A DNA stretch of 9,706 nt from Planctomycetia bacterium (GTDB taxonomy: Bacteria > Planctomycetota > UBA11346): NCBI GenBank assembly GCA_005801395.1, contig SYDV01000283.1, positions 1 through 9,706 of the forward strand. The letters run 5' to 3'. A model generated the notes under the pieces. That model was not told the DNA's origin. It ran no database searches and saw nothing but the letters and a program-made list of their open reading frames with translations. This document shows positions 1 to 7,656 of this stretch, piece by piece. The position numbers and the translations under genes are program-made. Within the stretch, counting starts at the first letter, position 1; each line of letters starts with the position of its first letter.

Positions 1-1847
1 CCACGAAGGCCTGCTTGCTGAATGGTCAAAAAACGTTGATAGTGCGGATCTTGTTGTGCGAGAATTGCCATGCCATTTTCCGCATTTCCAATAATACCAG
101 CGAGTAAATTATTAAAATCATGAGCAATGCCACCGGCTAAAGTGCCAATGGCCTCTAATTTTTGAGCATGCTGTCGTTGTTCAGCGTGTTGTTGTCGTTC
201 GATCTCCGCTCGTTTGCGATGGGAAACATCTATTATTTCAGCACGGATGATTAAATCTGTAGAGGAGGGCAAATGGACTAAGGTGACTTCACAGGGAATA
301 GAGTGTCCATCACGATGTCTATGCAACCATTCAAAGCGTGGAGTCTGTCCCTCACAGGCGATTTTCAGATATTCCTTTGCCGCAGTTTTTGAATCACGCC
401 CATCCATTTGAATAGGCGCACTCACATCAACCGGTGATTTTAGTAATAATTCACTACGCGTGAGTCCAAAGAGCGAGCAGGCATGATCATTAAAATCACA
501 AAAGTAACCTGTCGTTAGGTTGAACAACACTAAACTGTTGGGACTGTGATCAACTAAGGTGCGGCAACGCGCTTCGCTGTCGCGCAAATTTTGTTCTGCT
601 TGGCGGCGCGCAGTAATATCTATATGGCAACCAACGAGAATGGTGTGCTTATCGTCACTTGAACGATCAAGTCGTGCTCGTGCTAAAATCCACCGCCACG
701 AGCCATCGCGGTGGCGTAAACGGAATTCGTCAGAATAACTTTGTTCACCAGAATTGCGTGCATAGTTCTGAATATCTGCGACAGCCCGCACGCGGTCATC
801 TGGATGAAGGTGATCAACCCAGGCCTGAAAAGTATCAGGTAATTCGTGATCTGCGTATCCTAATTGGCGTTTCCATTCTGGTGATAGTCGTACTGAATCA
901 TCGATTGAATCCCATTGCCATAAAGCCACATTTCCAGCAAAAACAGCTAATTCTAGGCGTTTTTGTCGCTCTTTTGCTAGGGACAAAGCATTTTCATATT
1001 CGATAAGTAAACTACCCAAGACTAAATTAATGATTGCTGCTAATCCTAGGAACAAGGCTAAAAGAATAAAGGAATCTACTTCCGCGTGAGCAAATGGCCC
1101 GCTGTTAATCGCCGTACCCCAGGCAGCAATTATTCCGATGCTTAACACCATCATGGTCGAAGCCCACACGCCAAAACGTAGACTCATCCAAACTAACGGT
1201 AATAAAGTGATGAACGAAATAGGAGCATGATGGCCCCAGAGAAACACCAAAACACTCAGTAAAATACTGCAGCTGAAGACTAATACAGCTTCGATCGGGT
1301 ATCGTCGAATACGTGAACAGGCGGAAGAAAGAGAAGCCCAGGCAAGCACGATTGGCGCAATGAGAATGACGCCAACGACATCACCGCTATACCAACTCAA
1401 CCAGGTGTTTGTTTGTATAGAAATGCCATCATAAGAGAGCCAAGCGACACCATTACTTGCCGGAATAAGCATGCCGATGATGGCAGCGATAAAAAACCAC
1501 CACACATGACGCCGTGCGGGAAAACCCGGAGTAAAATTTAAACGCTGTAAGAGAGCAGCGACAATTAATGGACCAATCGTATTGCCAAGTGAAATGCCCA
1601 TGGCGACGATTGTTGAACTACCAAGCCAAATATTTACCGCCACAGAACCAAGAACTAATCCTGCCCACAAACGCAGTCCCCAAATGAAGAGAGCAGCGAC
1701 AGCAACGCCAGTGGGTGGCCATAATAGCGAAACGCCATGTCCATCACCAGCAATAAATTGACCAGCTAAACCACTGGAAGCATATAAAACGGCCACTAAA
1801 ATAATGGCCAAAAGATAGAATAAAAAAGAAGTTGGGTTAAATTTCAC
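1..1847 (-). CDS. MASE1-PAS-PAS sensor histidine kinase (partial, C-terminus beyond left edge)
   Basis: This is an inner-membrane sensor kinase that should autophosphorylate on histidine and pass the phosphate to a response regulator; signal and partner are unknown. I translated it by hand on the minus strand; 615 codons are in the window and the frame is still open at base 1. Residues 1-300 are hydrophobic and match the MASE1 sensor domain, with WPPTGVA near residue 43 and YSGDVVGVILIAP. Residues ~295-412 form a PAS domain (LHPDDR, RHRDGSWRWI), and ~430-545 a second PAS (RHRDGHSIPCEV). A short coiled linker leads to the HisKA helix AGGIAHDFNNLL, with phosphoacceptor His576. The HATPase domain, and perhaps a receiver domain, would lie outside. 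GTG at 1847 is the only upstream start: an in-frame TAA lies just before it. No Shine-Dalgarno is visible. Family is secure; the exact start is less so. Confidence 0.9.
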   Translation of the reverse strand, partial: MKFNPTSFLFYLLAIILVAVLYASSGLAGQFIAGDGHGVSLLWPPTGVAVAALFIWGLRLWAGLVLGSVAVNIWLGSSTIVAMGISLGNTIGPLIVAALLQRLNFTPGFPARRHVWWFFIAAIIGMLIPASNGVAWLSYDGISIQTNTWLSWYSGDVVGVILIAPIVLAWASLSSACSRIRRYPIEAVLVFSCSILLSVLVFLWGHHAPISFITLLPLVWMSLRFGVWASTMMVLSIGIIAAWGTAINSGPFAHAEVDSFILLALFLGLAAIINLVLGSLLIEYENALSLAKERQKRLELAVFAGNVALWQWDSIDDSVRLSPEWKRQLGYADHELPDTFQAWVDHLHPDDRVRAVADIQNYARNSGEQSYSDEFRLRHRDGSWRWILARARLDRSSDDKHTILVGCHIDITARRQAEQNLRDSEARCRTLVDHSPNSLVLFNLTTGYFCDFNDHACSLFGLTRSELLLKSPVDVSAPIQMDGRDSKTAAKEYLKIACEGQTPRFEWLHRHRDGHSIPCEVTLVHLPSSTDLIIRAEIIDVSHRKRAEIERQQHAEQRQHAQKLEAIGTLAGGIAHDFNNLLAGIIGNAENGMAILAQQDPHYQRFLTIQQAGLR

Positions 1848-1848
1848 G

Positions 1849-1866
1849 GGTGGTTATAAAACCACC
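1849..1866 (-). promoter_or_regulatory. Alternative hairpin abutting the kinase start codon
   Basis: GGTGGTT at 1849-1855 is complementary to AACCACC at 1860-1866 and forms a 7-bp stem with a 4-nt loop. The second arm is the same segment that forms the terminator hairpin with 1885-1893, so the two structures exclude each other. On the minus-strand RNA this small hairpin ends one base before the GTG start of the kinase. The layout resembles an attenuator or start-occluding switch. The pairing is seen directly; regulation is inference. Confidence 0.35.
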
Positions 1867-1893
1867 GCAGTGATGATGTTCACGGCGGTGGTT
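1860..1893 (-). terminator. Rho-independent terminator-like hairpin after the SNF2 gene
   Basis: Arms 1860-1868 (AACCACCGC) and 1885-1893 (GCGGTGGTT) pair perfectly over 9 bp. After one A/G mismatch the stem extends three more base pairs around an 8-nt loop. Read on the minus strand, the stem ends in GGTTTTATAA, giving a short U-tract. It sits 18 bp after the SNF2 stop codon, so it probably ends that transcript before the kinase gene. No U-tract follows on the plus strand. Confidence 0.6.
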
Positions 1894-1910
1894 AAGTATA
1901 ATGCGTCGTG

Positions 1911-4565
1911 TTATGAACCGGCGCTGACGGCAACTTCGAAGAGGCGTTCGACATCGCCTGCTTCTAAGGCGCGCGCCAAACCTTCTAGGGCGAGGTCGCC
2001 GACTAAGCGGCGTTTTTCTGCCTGAAGTCGTAATACGCGTTCTTCAATCGAATCGTCAGTGACGATACGATAAACCATAACCGGCTTATCTTGCCCGATG
2101 CGGTAGGCACGGTCAGCGGCTTGATCTTCGGCGGCAGGATTCCACCAAGGGTCAAGAATAATAACGTAGTCGGCAGCAGTTAAGTTGAGTCCGACACCAC
2201 CAGCTTTCAGCGAAATTAAGAACAACGGATCGTTGCCTTTTTGGAAGGCTTTCACTTTCGCTGCACGGTCGCGGGTACGACCATCCAAGTATTGATACGT
2301 ATATTTACGCTCTTCGAGTTTTTCTTGAATAACGGCCAAGAATTTCGTGAACGAACTAAATACTAAGGCGCGATGGCCTTCACTGATTAATTCATCGACC
2401 AGGTCAATAAATAATTCCACTTTGGCGCTGTCAATTTCTGGCGCGCCAACTAAGGCGGGAGCACAGGCTGCCTGACGTAGTCGAGTAATGGCTGCCAAAA
2501 TAGAGACGCGTGAACGCTCAAGACCTTTGGAGCCCAAGAGGTCCATAACGCCGACACGTTCTTTTTCCAATAGCTCGTGATAGAATTTACCTTGTTCATC
2601 CGACATTTGCGCATGGAGCAAAATTTCGGTTTTAGGTGGTAATTCGGTGGCCACTTCGCTCTTAATACGACGTAGAACAAACGGTGCCACGCGATCTCGT
2701 AATCGATTGATGGCTTCTGGATCATCCTGCAAGGTTTCTTTGAGCGTCTTGCGACGACCAAGGAATCCTGGCATTAAGAAATGGAAAATTGGCCATAAAT
2801 CTTCGGCACAGTTTTGCACCGGGGTACCAGAGAGACACATGCGACGTCGAGCGGCGAGTTTAAGCGCAGCGCGAGTAGTCTTTGCTTCTGGATTACGAAT
2901 GACATGCGCTTCGTCGAGAATAACTGAGCTGTATTCAATCGAAGATAATAATTTAATATCGCGCTGTAAAATATTGTAGCTGGTCAGCAACAGGCCCTTC
3001 TTTGGTAGGCGCTCGGTCGACTTGACGCGGTCCAAACCTAAATGGGTATGGACAGGCATTTCAGGGCAGAATTTCTTACACTCATCAACCCAGTTATCGA
3101 CTACCGATCGTGGTGCGACAACTAAATGTACGCCTGGGTCTTCTTTGTGACGATGCATGACGAAGGCAATGGATTGAACAGTTTTACCCAAACCCATGTC
3201 GTCGGCGAGTACGCCGCCCAATCCACGATTCGAAAGAAAGACCATCCAGTCGAAACCAGCATGTTGGTATTCGCGCAACGTGGCGTTGAGGCCTTTAGGT
3301 AATTCAACGTGGGGAATCGACGCGCCACCTTTGGCTAAACTAGCCAAATCGAGTGTTTGTTCGTCGAGTTGCATCTCGCCGCCAGATTCAGCGAGCGATA
3401 CCGCCATAGCTGCGGCGTGACGTGGTACGCGGACTTTACCGTTATGTTCTTTAAGCCCACCGAATTCAGCGAGCGTACGATAGCGGGTTAACCATTCGTC
3501 ATTAATGCGGGCACGTAGACCATCTTTAAACACCATCACGTTTTGTCCGCGTGCGGCGTTCTTTAATAATTCTTTAATTTGTACATGACGACCATCGACT
3601 AAGGCGTCAATTTCCAATTCTAAATAGTCATCATGTGCAACGACTTTTGCGGTGGTGACAATATCAGCAGGTGGGCGTCCGCGATGTAAACGATCCTGGC
3701 CGCGAATATCCCATCCTTGTAAATTAGGAATAACTTGCGCTAAAAAACGATCCGCAGCGTCGCCGTCGGCAACGAAACCAAATGCCCCACGACGTTGGAC
3801 CAATGCACCGCGTTTGATAAATTCATTACAACGCTGTAATTCTAAATCACGGTCACGTTCGCATTTGAGCATGTTGCCGCTTTTGTCTTCGGCGACAATT
3901 AAGCCAATACGTTCTAGCGGATCAATTTCGGGTAAATCGTCGTGGTATTTGAATTTCACATTGCCGCAGAGACGTGAATCAACTTCGTACATTTCCAAAA
4001 TGGGCTGCGGCCGACCGCGTACTTGTTTCGCGCGTTCTGCTTGTGGCGGTACTTGACCAGCGTGAGCTAATACGCTGCGCCAAGGATCACGTACGAGCAA
4101 TTCTTTTTGCACCATAATGGGGCCATGCATTAACGGATCGAGGTGCTCTGCTGGGCCGGTCCATTCCAAAGGAATAATACGACCACGAAACACTAAATTG
4201 GGACCAGGAATTAACCACACGTTGGCAACGGCTGCACCACCAACTTCCAAATAGAGGCGAACCATTTCCCCTTTATCTTCCATCATTAGACGGGGAGAAC
4301 GTGGGCTGCCTTCAATCACGCATGGGTACGTCTGTCCATCAATGACCATGACGGGTGGCGGATGAACACCGCGCACTTGAGATAAAGCGCGCTGAATGGA
4401 ATCCATTTCGTGCAGCGGTTCAGTTTTGATGCCGGATGCACCTTCGACTTGCAGCATGCGCGTGCGTTTGCAGTTGGGGAGCGTTCGCGACAACGTCAGG
4501 ACGACCGGGCCGCCTGGACGACGTGGGCTCTCTGGTGTTGGCGAAGAAGAAGCGGAGACGCGCAT
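1911..4565 (-). CDS. SNF2-family DEAD/DEAH-box ATPase/helicase
   Basis: This is a stand-alone bacterial Swi2/Snf2-type ATPase, a double-stranded-DNA translocase thought to remodel nucleoprotein complexes such as stalled RNA polymerase; its target is unknown. From the 4565 start it has 884 residues. The first ~400 form an accessory region with no zinc-binding SWIM motif that I can see. The helicase core follows: Walker A DDMGLGKT (455-462), DEAH box (551-554), motif III SGTPVQN (from 579), motif V AGGVGLNLTAADYV, and motif VI DRAYRIGQ (818-825). All catalytic motifs look intact. The frame stays open to an ATG at 4760, with another ATG at 4688, but the extra 65 codons contain AGA and ATA codons and overlap a dyad, so I prefer 4565. 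None of the three starts has a strong Shine-Dalgarno. No restriction, nuclease or other defence gene adjoins it. Confidence 0.93.
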   Translation of the reverse strand: MRVSASSSPTPESPRRPGGPVVLTLSRTLPNCKRTRMLQVEGASGIKTEPLHEMDSIQRALSQVRGVHPPPVMVIDGQTYPCVIEGSPRSPRLMMEDKGEMVRLYLEVGGAAVANVWLIPGPNLVFRGRIIPLEWTGPAEHLDPLMHGPIMVQKELLVRDPWRSVLAHAGQVPPQAERAKQVRGRPQPILEMYEVDSRLCGNVKFKYHDDLPEIDPLERIGLIVAEDKSGNMLKCERDRDLELQRCNEFIKRGALVQRRGAFGFVADGDAADRFLAQVIPNLQGWDIRGQDRLHRGRPPADIVTTAKVVAHDDYLELEIDALVDGRHVQIKELLKNAARGQNVMVFKDGLRARINDEWLTRYRTLAEFGGLKEHNGKVRVPRHAAAMAVSLAESGGEMQLDEQTLDLASLAKGGASIPHVELPKGLNATLREYQHAGFDWMVFLSNRGLGGVLADDMGLGKTVQSIAFVMHRHKEDPGVHLVVAPRSVVDNWVDECKKFCPEMPVHTHLGLDRVKSTERLPKKGLLLTSYNILQRDIKLLSSIEYSSVILDEAHVIRNPEAKTTRAALKLAARRRMCLSGTPVQNCAEDLWPIFHFLMPGFLGRRKTLKETLQDDPEAINRLRDRVAPFVLRRIKSEVATELPPKTEILLHAQMSDEQGKFYHELLEKERVGVMDLLGSKGLERSRVSILAAITRLRQAACAPALVGAPEIDSAKVELFIDLVDELISEGHRALVFSSFTKFLAVIQEKLEERKYTYQYLDGRTRDRAAKVKAFQKGNDPLFLISLKAGGVGLNLTAADYVIILDPWWNPAAEDQAADRAYRIGQDKPVMVYRIVTDDSIEERVLRLQAEKRRLVGDLALEGLARALEAGDVERLFEVAVSAGS

Positions 4566-4740
4566 GATCAAATCCGTTGCTGTTGTTGCAAATATTGCAG
4601 TTAATTCGTTCGATATAATCGGTCGAAGTAGTCGGTGATAGCCGTTTGGTGATGAGTGGATTCTTTCCGCCTCAATGTCCCCAAACATGTGGAGAGCGCA
4701 TCCTAGCAGCGAATTTGTATCCGCAAGAAGGGAAAGATTG

Positions 4741-4790
4741 AATCTCTCACCCTCATTCATGATGAATTGGTAGTGAGTGGTGAGCGGATT
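4741..4790. promoter_or_regulatory. Long imperfect dyad in the SNF2/pgl divergent region
   Basis: The 257 bp between the preferred SNF2 start (4565) and pgl (4823) contain a nested inverted repeat. AATC (4741-4744) faces GATT (4787-4790). CTCACC plus CTCA (4746-4755) faces TGAG-T-GGTGAG (4774-4784) with one bulged T. At the centre is the palindrome TTCAT-G-ATGAA (4756-4766). It could be an operator shared by both genes or a structured leader for pgl. I could not place convincing promoter elements beside it. If SNF2 began at 4760, the dyad would overlap its first codons. Confidence 0.4.
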
Positions 4791-4822
4791 TCGTTCACTC
4801 AGTGGGATAAAAGCGGGATTTT

Positions 4823-5608
4823 GTGAAACAGATTGCGGCTTTAGAAACGGAACTACGTACTGTCATCATCTCGGCTTGGAACGAGGTTGGTAGTTGCGAA
4901 ATGAATGGGAACAGCACCCTCCGCGCCATGTTGCCATATCATCCCAGCACCGTCGCCGAGGCGTTGCATAGCATCCTTGATTCAGCTGCCGCAAGTCGTG
5001 GCTATGCCACTTTGGCGATTCCAGGTGGGCGTTCTCCTGGACTAGTGCTCTCGGCTTTAGCGGGGATTTGCGAACCATTTTTGCTTGAGCGTCTGCATTT
5101 GTTGTGGCTCGACGAACGTGCCGTTCCAGTGGGTCATGCGGATCGCAATGACGCGCTCACCTTGGCGGCGTGGAAAACCGGAGGAGCCTTGCCAGCCCAC
5201 GTTTATCCGATGCCAGCCGAACGAGATGATTTGGAGGCTGCTGCTGTAGAATATGCTCGTGCGCTGAATCAGGCGACTAAGGGAACTGGCATTATAGATG
5301 TCTGTCTCATTGGTATTGGTGAAGACGGCCATTTGGCCAGTTTATTTCCCAACCATTCCGGCTTGCAAGAATTAGCCGAGGTCTTTGTCATTACAGACAG
5401 TCCGAAGCCGCCGTCGAAGCGATTAAGTTTTTCTTTGCCGGTGCTGCATCGAGCCCGCCACCATGTTGTTTTGGCCTTAGGTGCAGCAAAAGGGGTGGTG
5501 GTAAAAAAGGCGCGACTTGGTCCCGATAAGTCTTTGCCAATAAGCTTGTTACCGGTGAACAAGACGGTTTGGTATTTGGACGATGCGGCAGTGACAACAG
5601 CTTCGTAG
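4823..5608 (+). CDS. pgl: 6-phosphogluconolactonase
   Basis: This cytoplasmic enzyme hydrolyses 6-phosphoglucono-delta-lactone to 6-phosphogluconate, the second step of the oxidative pentose phosphate pathway. The 261-residue product shows the family blocks in order: AIPGGRSPG (65-73, phosphate-binding loop), LWLDERAVP (94-102), IGIGEDGHLASLFP (163-176, with the conserved DGH), PPSKRLSFSLPVL (196-208) and a C-terminal LPISLLP...WYLDDAA. These blocks fit the PGL/DevB type and not glucosamine-6-phosphate deaminase. The GTG at 4823 has a weak GCGGGA upstream; an ATG at residue 27 would give a length closer to the usual ~230-240 residues. No zwf, edd or gnd lies nearby, so it appears to be an isolated pentose-phosphate gene, transcribed away from the SNF2 gene. 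Confidence 0.92.
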   Translation: MKQIAALETELRTVIISAWNEVGSCEMNGNSTLRAMLPYHPSTVAEALHSILDSAAASRGYATLAIPGGRSPGLVLSALAGICEPFLLERLHLLWLDERAVPVGHADRNDALTLAAWKTGGALPAHVYPMPAERDDLEAAAVEYARALNQATKGTGIIDVCLIGIGEDGHLASLFPNHSGLQELAEVFVITDSPKPPSKRLSFSLPVLHRARHHVVLALGAAKGVVVKKARLGPDKSLPISLLPVNKTVWYLDDAAVTTAS

Positions 5609-5678
5609 AGCAGATTTAATTCCCCTCGTTTATCATCATTAACGGTAATAGGAGTCTTCGCTTGTTCGTAGTGGGGTC

Positions 5679-5708
5679 TTGACGGAGTAATATGTTATCT
5701 ATCGTTAT
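5679..5708 (+). promoter_or_regulatory. Candidate promoter for the small membrane protein
   Basis: TTGACG at 5679-5684 matches five of six bases of the sigma-70 -35 box and lies about 45 bp before the start codon at 5728. The -10 box is unclear: TATCGT at 5700-5705 gives a 15-bp spacer and CGTTAT at 5703-5708 an 18-bp spacer, both poor matches. The rest of the 119-bp gap after pgl shows no clear terminator. Confidence 0.25.
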
Positions 5709-5727
5709 CAAATATAAGGAATGCCCC

Positions 5728-5853
5728 ATGCAACTTATTCCAGAATCCAAACGCGTGCCATTATGGCTCAAGCTAACTTATACGGCCTTTATGGCAATTT
5801 TGATACCAGTTTACTGGTGGTGTTATGGTCCAACTAATTTTATATTTTTGTGA
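5728..5853 (+). CDS. N-terminal fragment of the frameshifted membrane protein
   Basis: This is a 41-codon reading frame beginning MQLIPESKRVPLW and ending at TGA 5851-5853. It has the best ribosome-binding site of its neighbourhood: AAGGA at 5716-5720, seven bases before the ATG. Its hydrophobic stretch (about residues 14-31, ending PVYWW) followed by YGPTNF looks like the first membrane segment of the protein that continues one frame over from 5825. As I recall the family, full-length members have a YGP.NFLWF-like sequence joined directly to a (C/S)D(V/I)AL segment. That junction is split here by the frame change. Alternatively it is a leader peptide coupled to the overlapping downstream frame, which I consider less likely. 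Confidence 0.6.
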   Translation: MQLIPESKRVPLWLKLTYTAFMAILIPVYWWCYGPTNFIFL

Positions 5854-6418
5854 CGTTGCCTTAATGCTGATTCTCATTGGTATTTGGCGTGAGTCGTCTT
5901 TGTTGATTTCAATGGCGGGCGTAGGAATTATTGCGCCGCAAATAATCTGGGTTGCTGATTTCTGCGTGGAATTATCAGGTGGACAGCTGACCGGAATGAC
6001 GGCCTATATGTTTAATAGCGAACGGTCATTATTTTTACGTGGACTGTCGTTGTTTCATGGTTGGCTACCTTTTCTTTTAGTGTATTTAATTTGGCGGGTG
6101 GGTTATGATCGTCGTGCACTGTGGCGTTTTACGGGACTTGCCTGGGGATTAGTAGTGTTGTGTTACCTGGCATTTCCTGGGCCGCGTCCAGATGCTGCCA
6201 GCATATCAACGCCCGTGAATATTAATTACGTTCATGGCATGAGCGATACCGAAGCGCAATCAATGATGTCACCCTTAGCATGGTTGGGATCTTTGATGAG
6301 CGGCTTATTGATAGTCTTTTATCTGCCAACCCATGTGGTTTTAACGTGGTTATTTGCACCTAAACAACAAGATTCTACGACGACCAGCCAAGAAGTTTCT
6401 AAGATGGTTCAAGCCTAA
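5825..6418 (+). CDS. Multi-pass membrane protein of unknown function (main part, frameshifted from its N-terminus)
   Basis: The 197-residue frame has about five hydrophobic segments: near residues 6-22, 26-46, 74-92, 102-118 and 150-178. Recognisable stretches are FCDVALML, LFLRGLSLFHGWLPFLL and WRVGYDRRAL. They recall a family of small uncharacterised bacterial membrane proteins of about 220-230 residues, for which I know no function. The ATG at 5825 has only a weak GGTGG upstream and lacks the first membrane segment. Skipping one base between about 5800 and 5853, most simply in the five-T run at 5845-5849, joins this frame to the well-initiated frame at 5728 and gives a ~229-residue protein. 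The tail (QQDSTTTSQEVSKMVQA) is polar and probably soluble. The gene may be a recent pseudogene, a sequence error or, less likely, a recoded gene. Confidence 0.75.
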   Translation: MVQLILYFCDVALMLILIGIWRESSLLISMAGVGIIAPQIIWVADFCVELSGGQLTGMTAYMFNSERSLFLRGLSLFHGWLPFLLVYLIWRVGYDRRALWRFTGLAWGLVVLCYLAFPGPRPDAASISTPVNINYVHGMSDTEAQSMMSPLAWLGSLMSGLLIVFYLPTHVVLTWLFAPKQQDSTTTSQEVSKMVQA

Positions 6419-6454
6419 TCTTTTGCTAAAGATAATGAGAAACAGGTAATTTAC

Positions 6455-6500
6455 TTTACGCAGCGCGCGGTCGAAAAAATGATCGCGCGCTTAGCGTAAA
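6455..6500. terminator. Strong hairpin between convergent genes
   Basis: The inner arms GCGCGCGGTC (6463-6472) and GATCGCGCGC (6481-6490) pair over 10 bp with one G-T wobble. The loop is the eight bases GAAAAAAT. The outer arms TTTACGC (6455-6461) and GCGTAAA (6494-6500) add seven pairs across a small internal bulge. The inner stem directly follows the AEC stop codon (TAA, 6493-6491), and the outer arm lies within the last AEC codons. No U-tract follows on either strand, so it may act as a 3'-end stabiliser or a weak bidirectional terminator. Confidence 0.5.
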
Positions 6501-7444
6501 ACGAGTAACCAAACTAACATTGCAAAAGGTGCGCCAACGGTACTGACGACCACTAATGCTGCCATTAATATGGCATCACCACCAAGTATGCGCGCCATTG
6601 GAACGGTGGCTACTGCAACTGGGCAGGCATTTAAAATAACCGCCGCGGTTAATGCGTGGGGATTTACCTCTAACAAACGGCCAACGAGATAAGTGATCGC
6701 AGGCACCGCCAATAATTTCCCCAAGCTTCCTAAGGCGAGCAGTTTTGGGTGACGACGAACTAAACTCATATCAAGCTGCATGCCTGTCAATAATAGAGAC
6801 GCCGGAATAGCAGCCGTGGCGAGAAGTTCTATGGTGGTGCCTGGCAATGAACCATGCAGCAATCCTGGTTTAATAACGCTTGCAATCATGCCCAAAGCGC
6901 AGGCGATAATCAGCGGGTTGATTAGCATTTGGAAGCCGATCTCGATGAGACCGGTGCGCGTTAATCCATGATGGGCAAGGCGCAAAGCGGTAACGGTGCC
7001 TGCATTGTAGACCGAGACCATGATGCCGAGTAAAACGCCAAAGGTGGTCATCATCAGCGCGGCGTCGGCTGGTGGCATGGTTAACGCCACCAATTCCATG
7101 ACCGGTAATCCAATAAAAGCAGCATTGGGACGGGCGACTCCTGAGACAAGTGTGCCTCGGGTGACGGCTGGTAGTTTAACGGCGAGTATCCAACTTCCCA
7201 ACCAACCGCCGAAAAAACCTGCCAGGGCAGCTGCTAAAGCCTTGATGTCAAAATGGTTAACGAGATCTGCGCGCGCAACCATGATAAACAACTGAGCCGG
7301 TAAAATGACATAAAATACTAAACGATTAAGATCGTCGACGCCTTGATCAGTGACTAATTTGAGGCGGAAAATGAACCAACCCAAGGCCACCAAGGCAAAA
7401 ACCGGAATCAAAGCTCCGGTCATTAGCCACAGATCATTCCACAT
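6491..7444 (-). CDS. AEC-family (auxin efflux carrier-like) permease
   Basis: This is an inner-membrane secondary transporter. Bacterial AEC members export or exchange small organic anions such as malate or malonate, but the substrate cannot be read from sequence. The 317 residues are hydrophobic throughout and fit the ten-helix fold of two five-helix repeats. Family landmarks are LNRLVFYVILPAQLF (~40-54), the motif RPNAAFIGLPV (~105-115), NPLIIACALGMI, AAIPASLLLTGMQLD, and NACPVAVATVPMARILGGD near the C-terminus. Length is typical and both halves look intact. ATG 7444 begins a normal MWNDLWLMTGALIPVFALVALG first helix; the Shine-Dalgarno is weak. It is divergent from the secreted-protein gene and convergent with the small membrane protein, so it is probably transcribed alone. 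No adjacent regulator or metabolic gene suggests its substrate. Confidence 0.9.
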   Translation of the reverse strand: MWNDLWLMTGALIPVFALVALGWFIFRLKLVTDQGVDDLNRLVFYVILPAQLFIMVARADLVNHFDIKALAAALAGFFGGWLGSWILAVKLPAVTRGTLVSGVARPNAAFIGLPVMELVALTMPPADAALMMTTFGVLLGIMVSVYNAGTVTALRLAHHGLTRTGLIEIGFQMLINPLIIACALGMIASVIKPGLLHGSLPGTTIELLATAAIPASLLLTGMQLDMSLVRRHPKLLALGSLGKLLAVPAITYLVGRLLEVNPHALTAAVILNACPVAVATVPMARILGGDAILMAALVVVSTVGAPFAMLVWLLVLR

Positions 7445-7587
7445 GTTTTGCCCAGGTTTCCGGAAGATTTTCCATGGCGGGACGTTGGCGAGCGGAACGC
7501 TTGGCGCTAGGGGGTGGCTACCGCGAAAAGGGAAATCTGGAGTTTGTTCGTGTTTGCAACACTGCTTCTGGTTAATGCTGCCTCACC

Positions 7588-7639
7588 TTGCCTAATCCCT
7601 TGAACTAGCCTCAAATGCCCAGTCCTGTCGGTTGGCAGG
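7588..7639 (+). promoter_or_regulatory. Candidate promoter and 5' stem-loop of the secreted-protein gene
   Basis: TTGCCT (7588-7593) and TCAAAT (7611-7616) are 17 bp apart, each matching four of six sigma-70 consensus bases. Transcription would start near 7623. The next bases, CCTGTC-GGTT-GGCAGG (7624-7639), form a 6-bp stem with one wobble and a 4-nt loop, which would cap the transcript's 5' end. The ribosome-binding site AGGAG follows at 7645-7649. The hairpin is visible; promoter assignment is tentative. The remainder of the 212-bp gap to the AEC gene shows nothing I can name. Confidence 0.3.
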
Positions 7640-7656
7640 CAATTAGGAGTGTTCTC

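Noticed and set aside
659..1006. Plus-strand open frame of 115 codons
   Set aside because: It lies antisense to the first PAS domain of the kinase, which has clear family motifs; no supporting start signal or domain was seen.
1911..4565. SNF2 protein as part of a phage-defence island
   Set aside because: SNF2 ATPases occur in some defence systems, but no nuclease, methyltransferase, phospholipase or other defence gene adjoins it; both neighbours are housekeeping or signalling genes.
4614..4619. Perfect TATAAT on the plus strand upstream of pgl
   Set aside because: No -35 element lies at 16-18 bp (TTGCAA is 22 bp away, TTGCAG 13 bp away), and it would leave a leader of about 200 bp. Chance match is likely.
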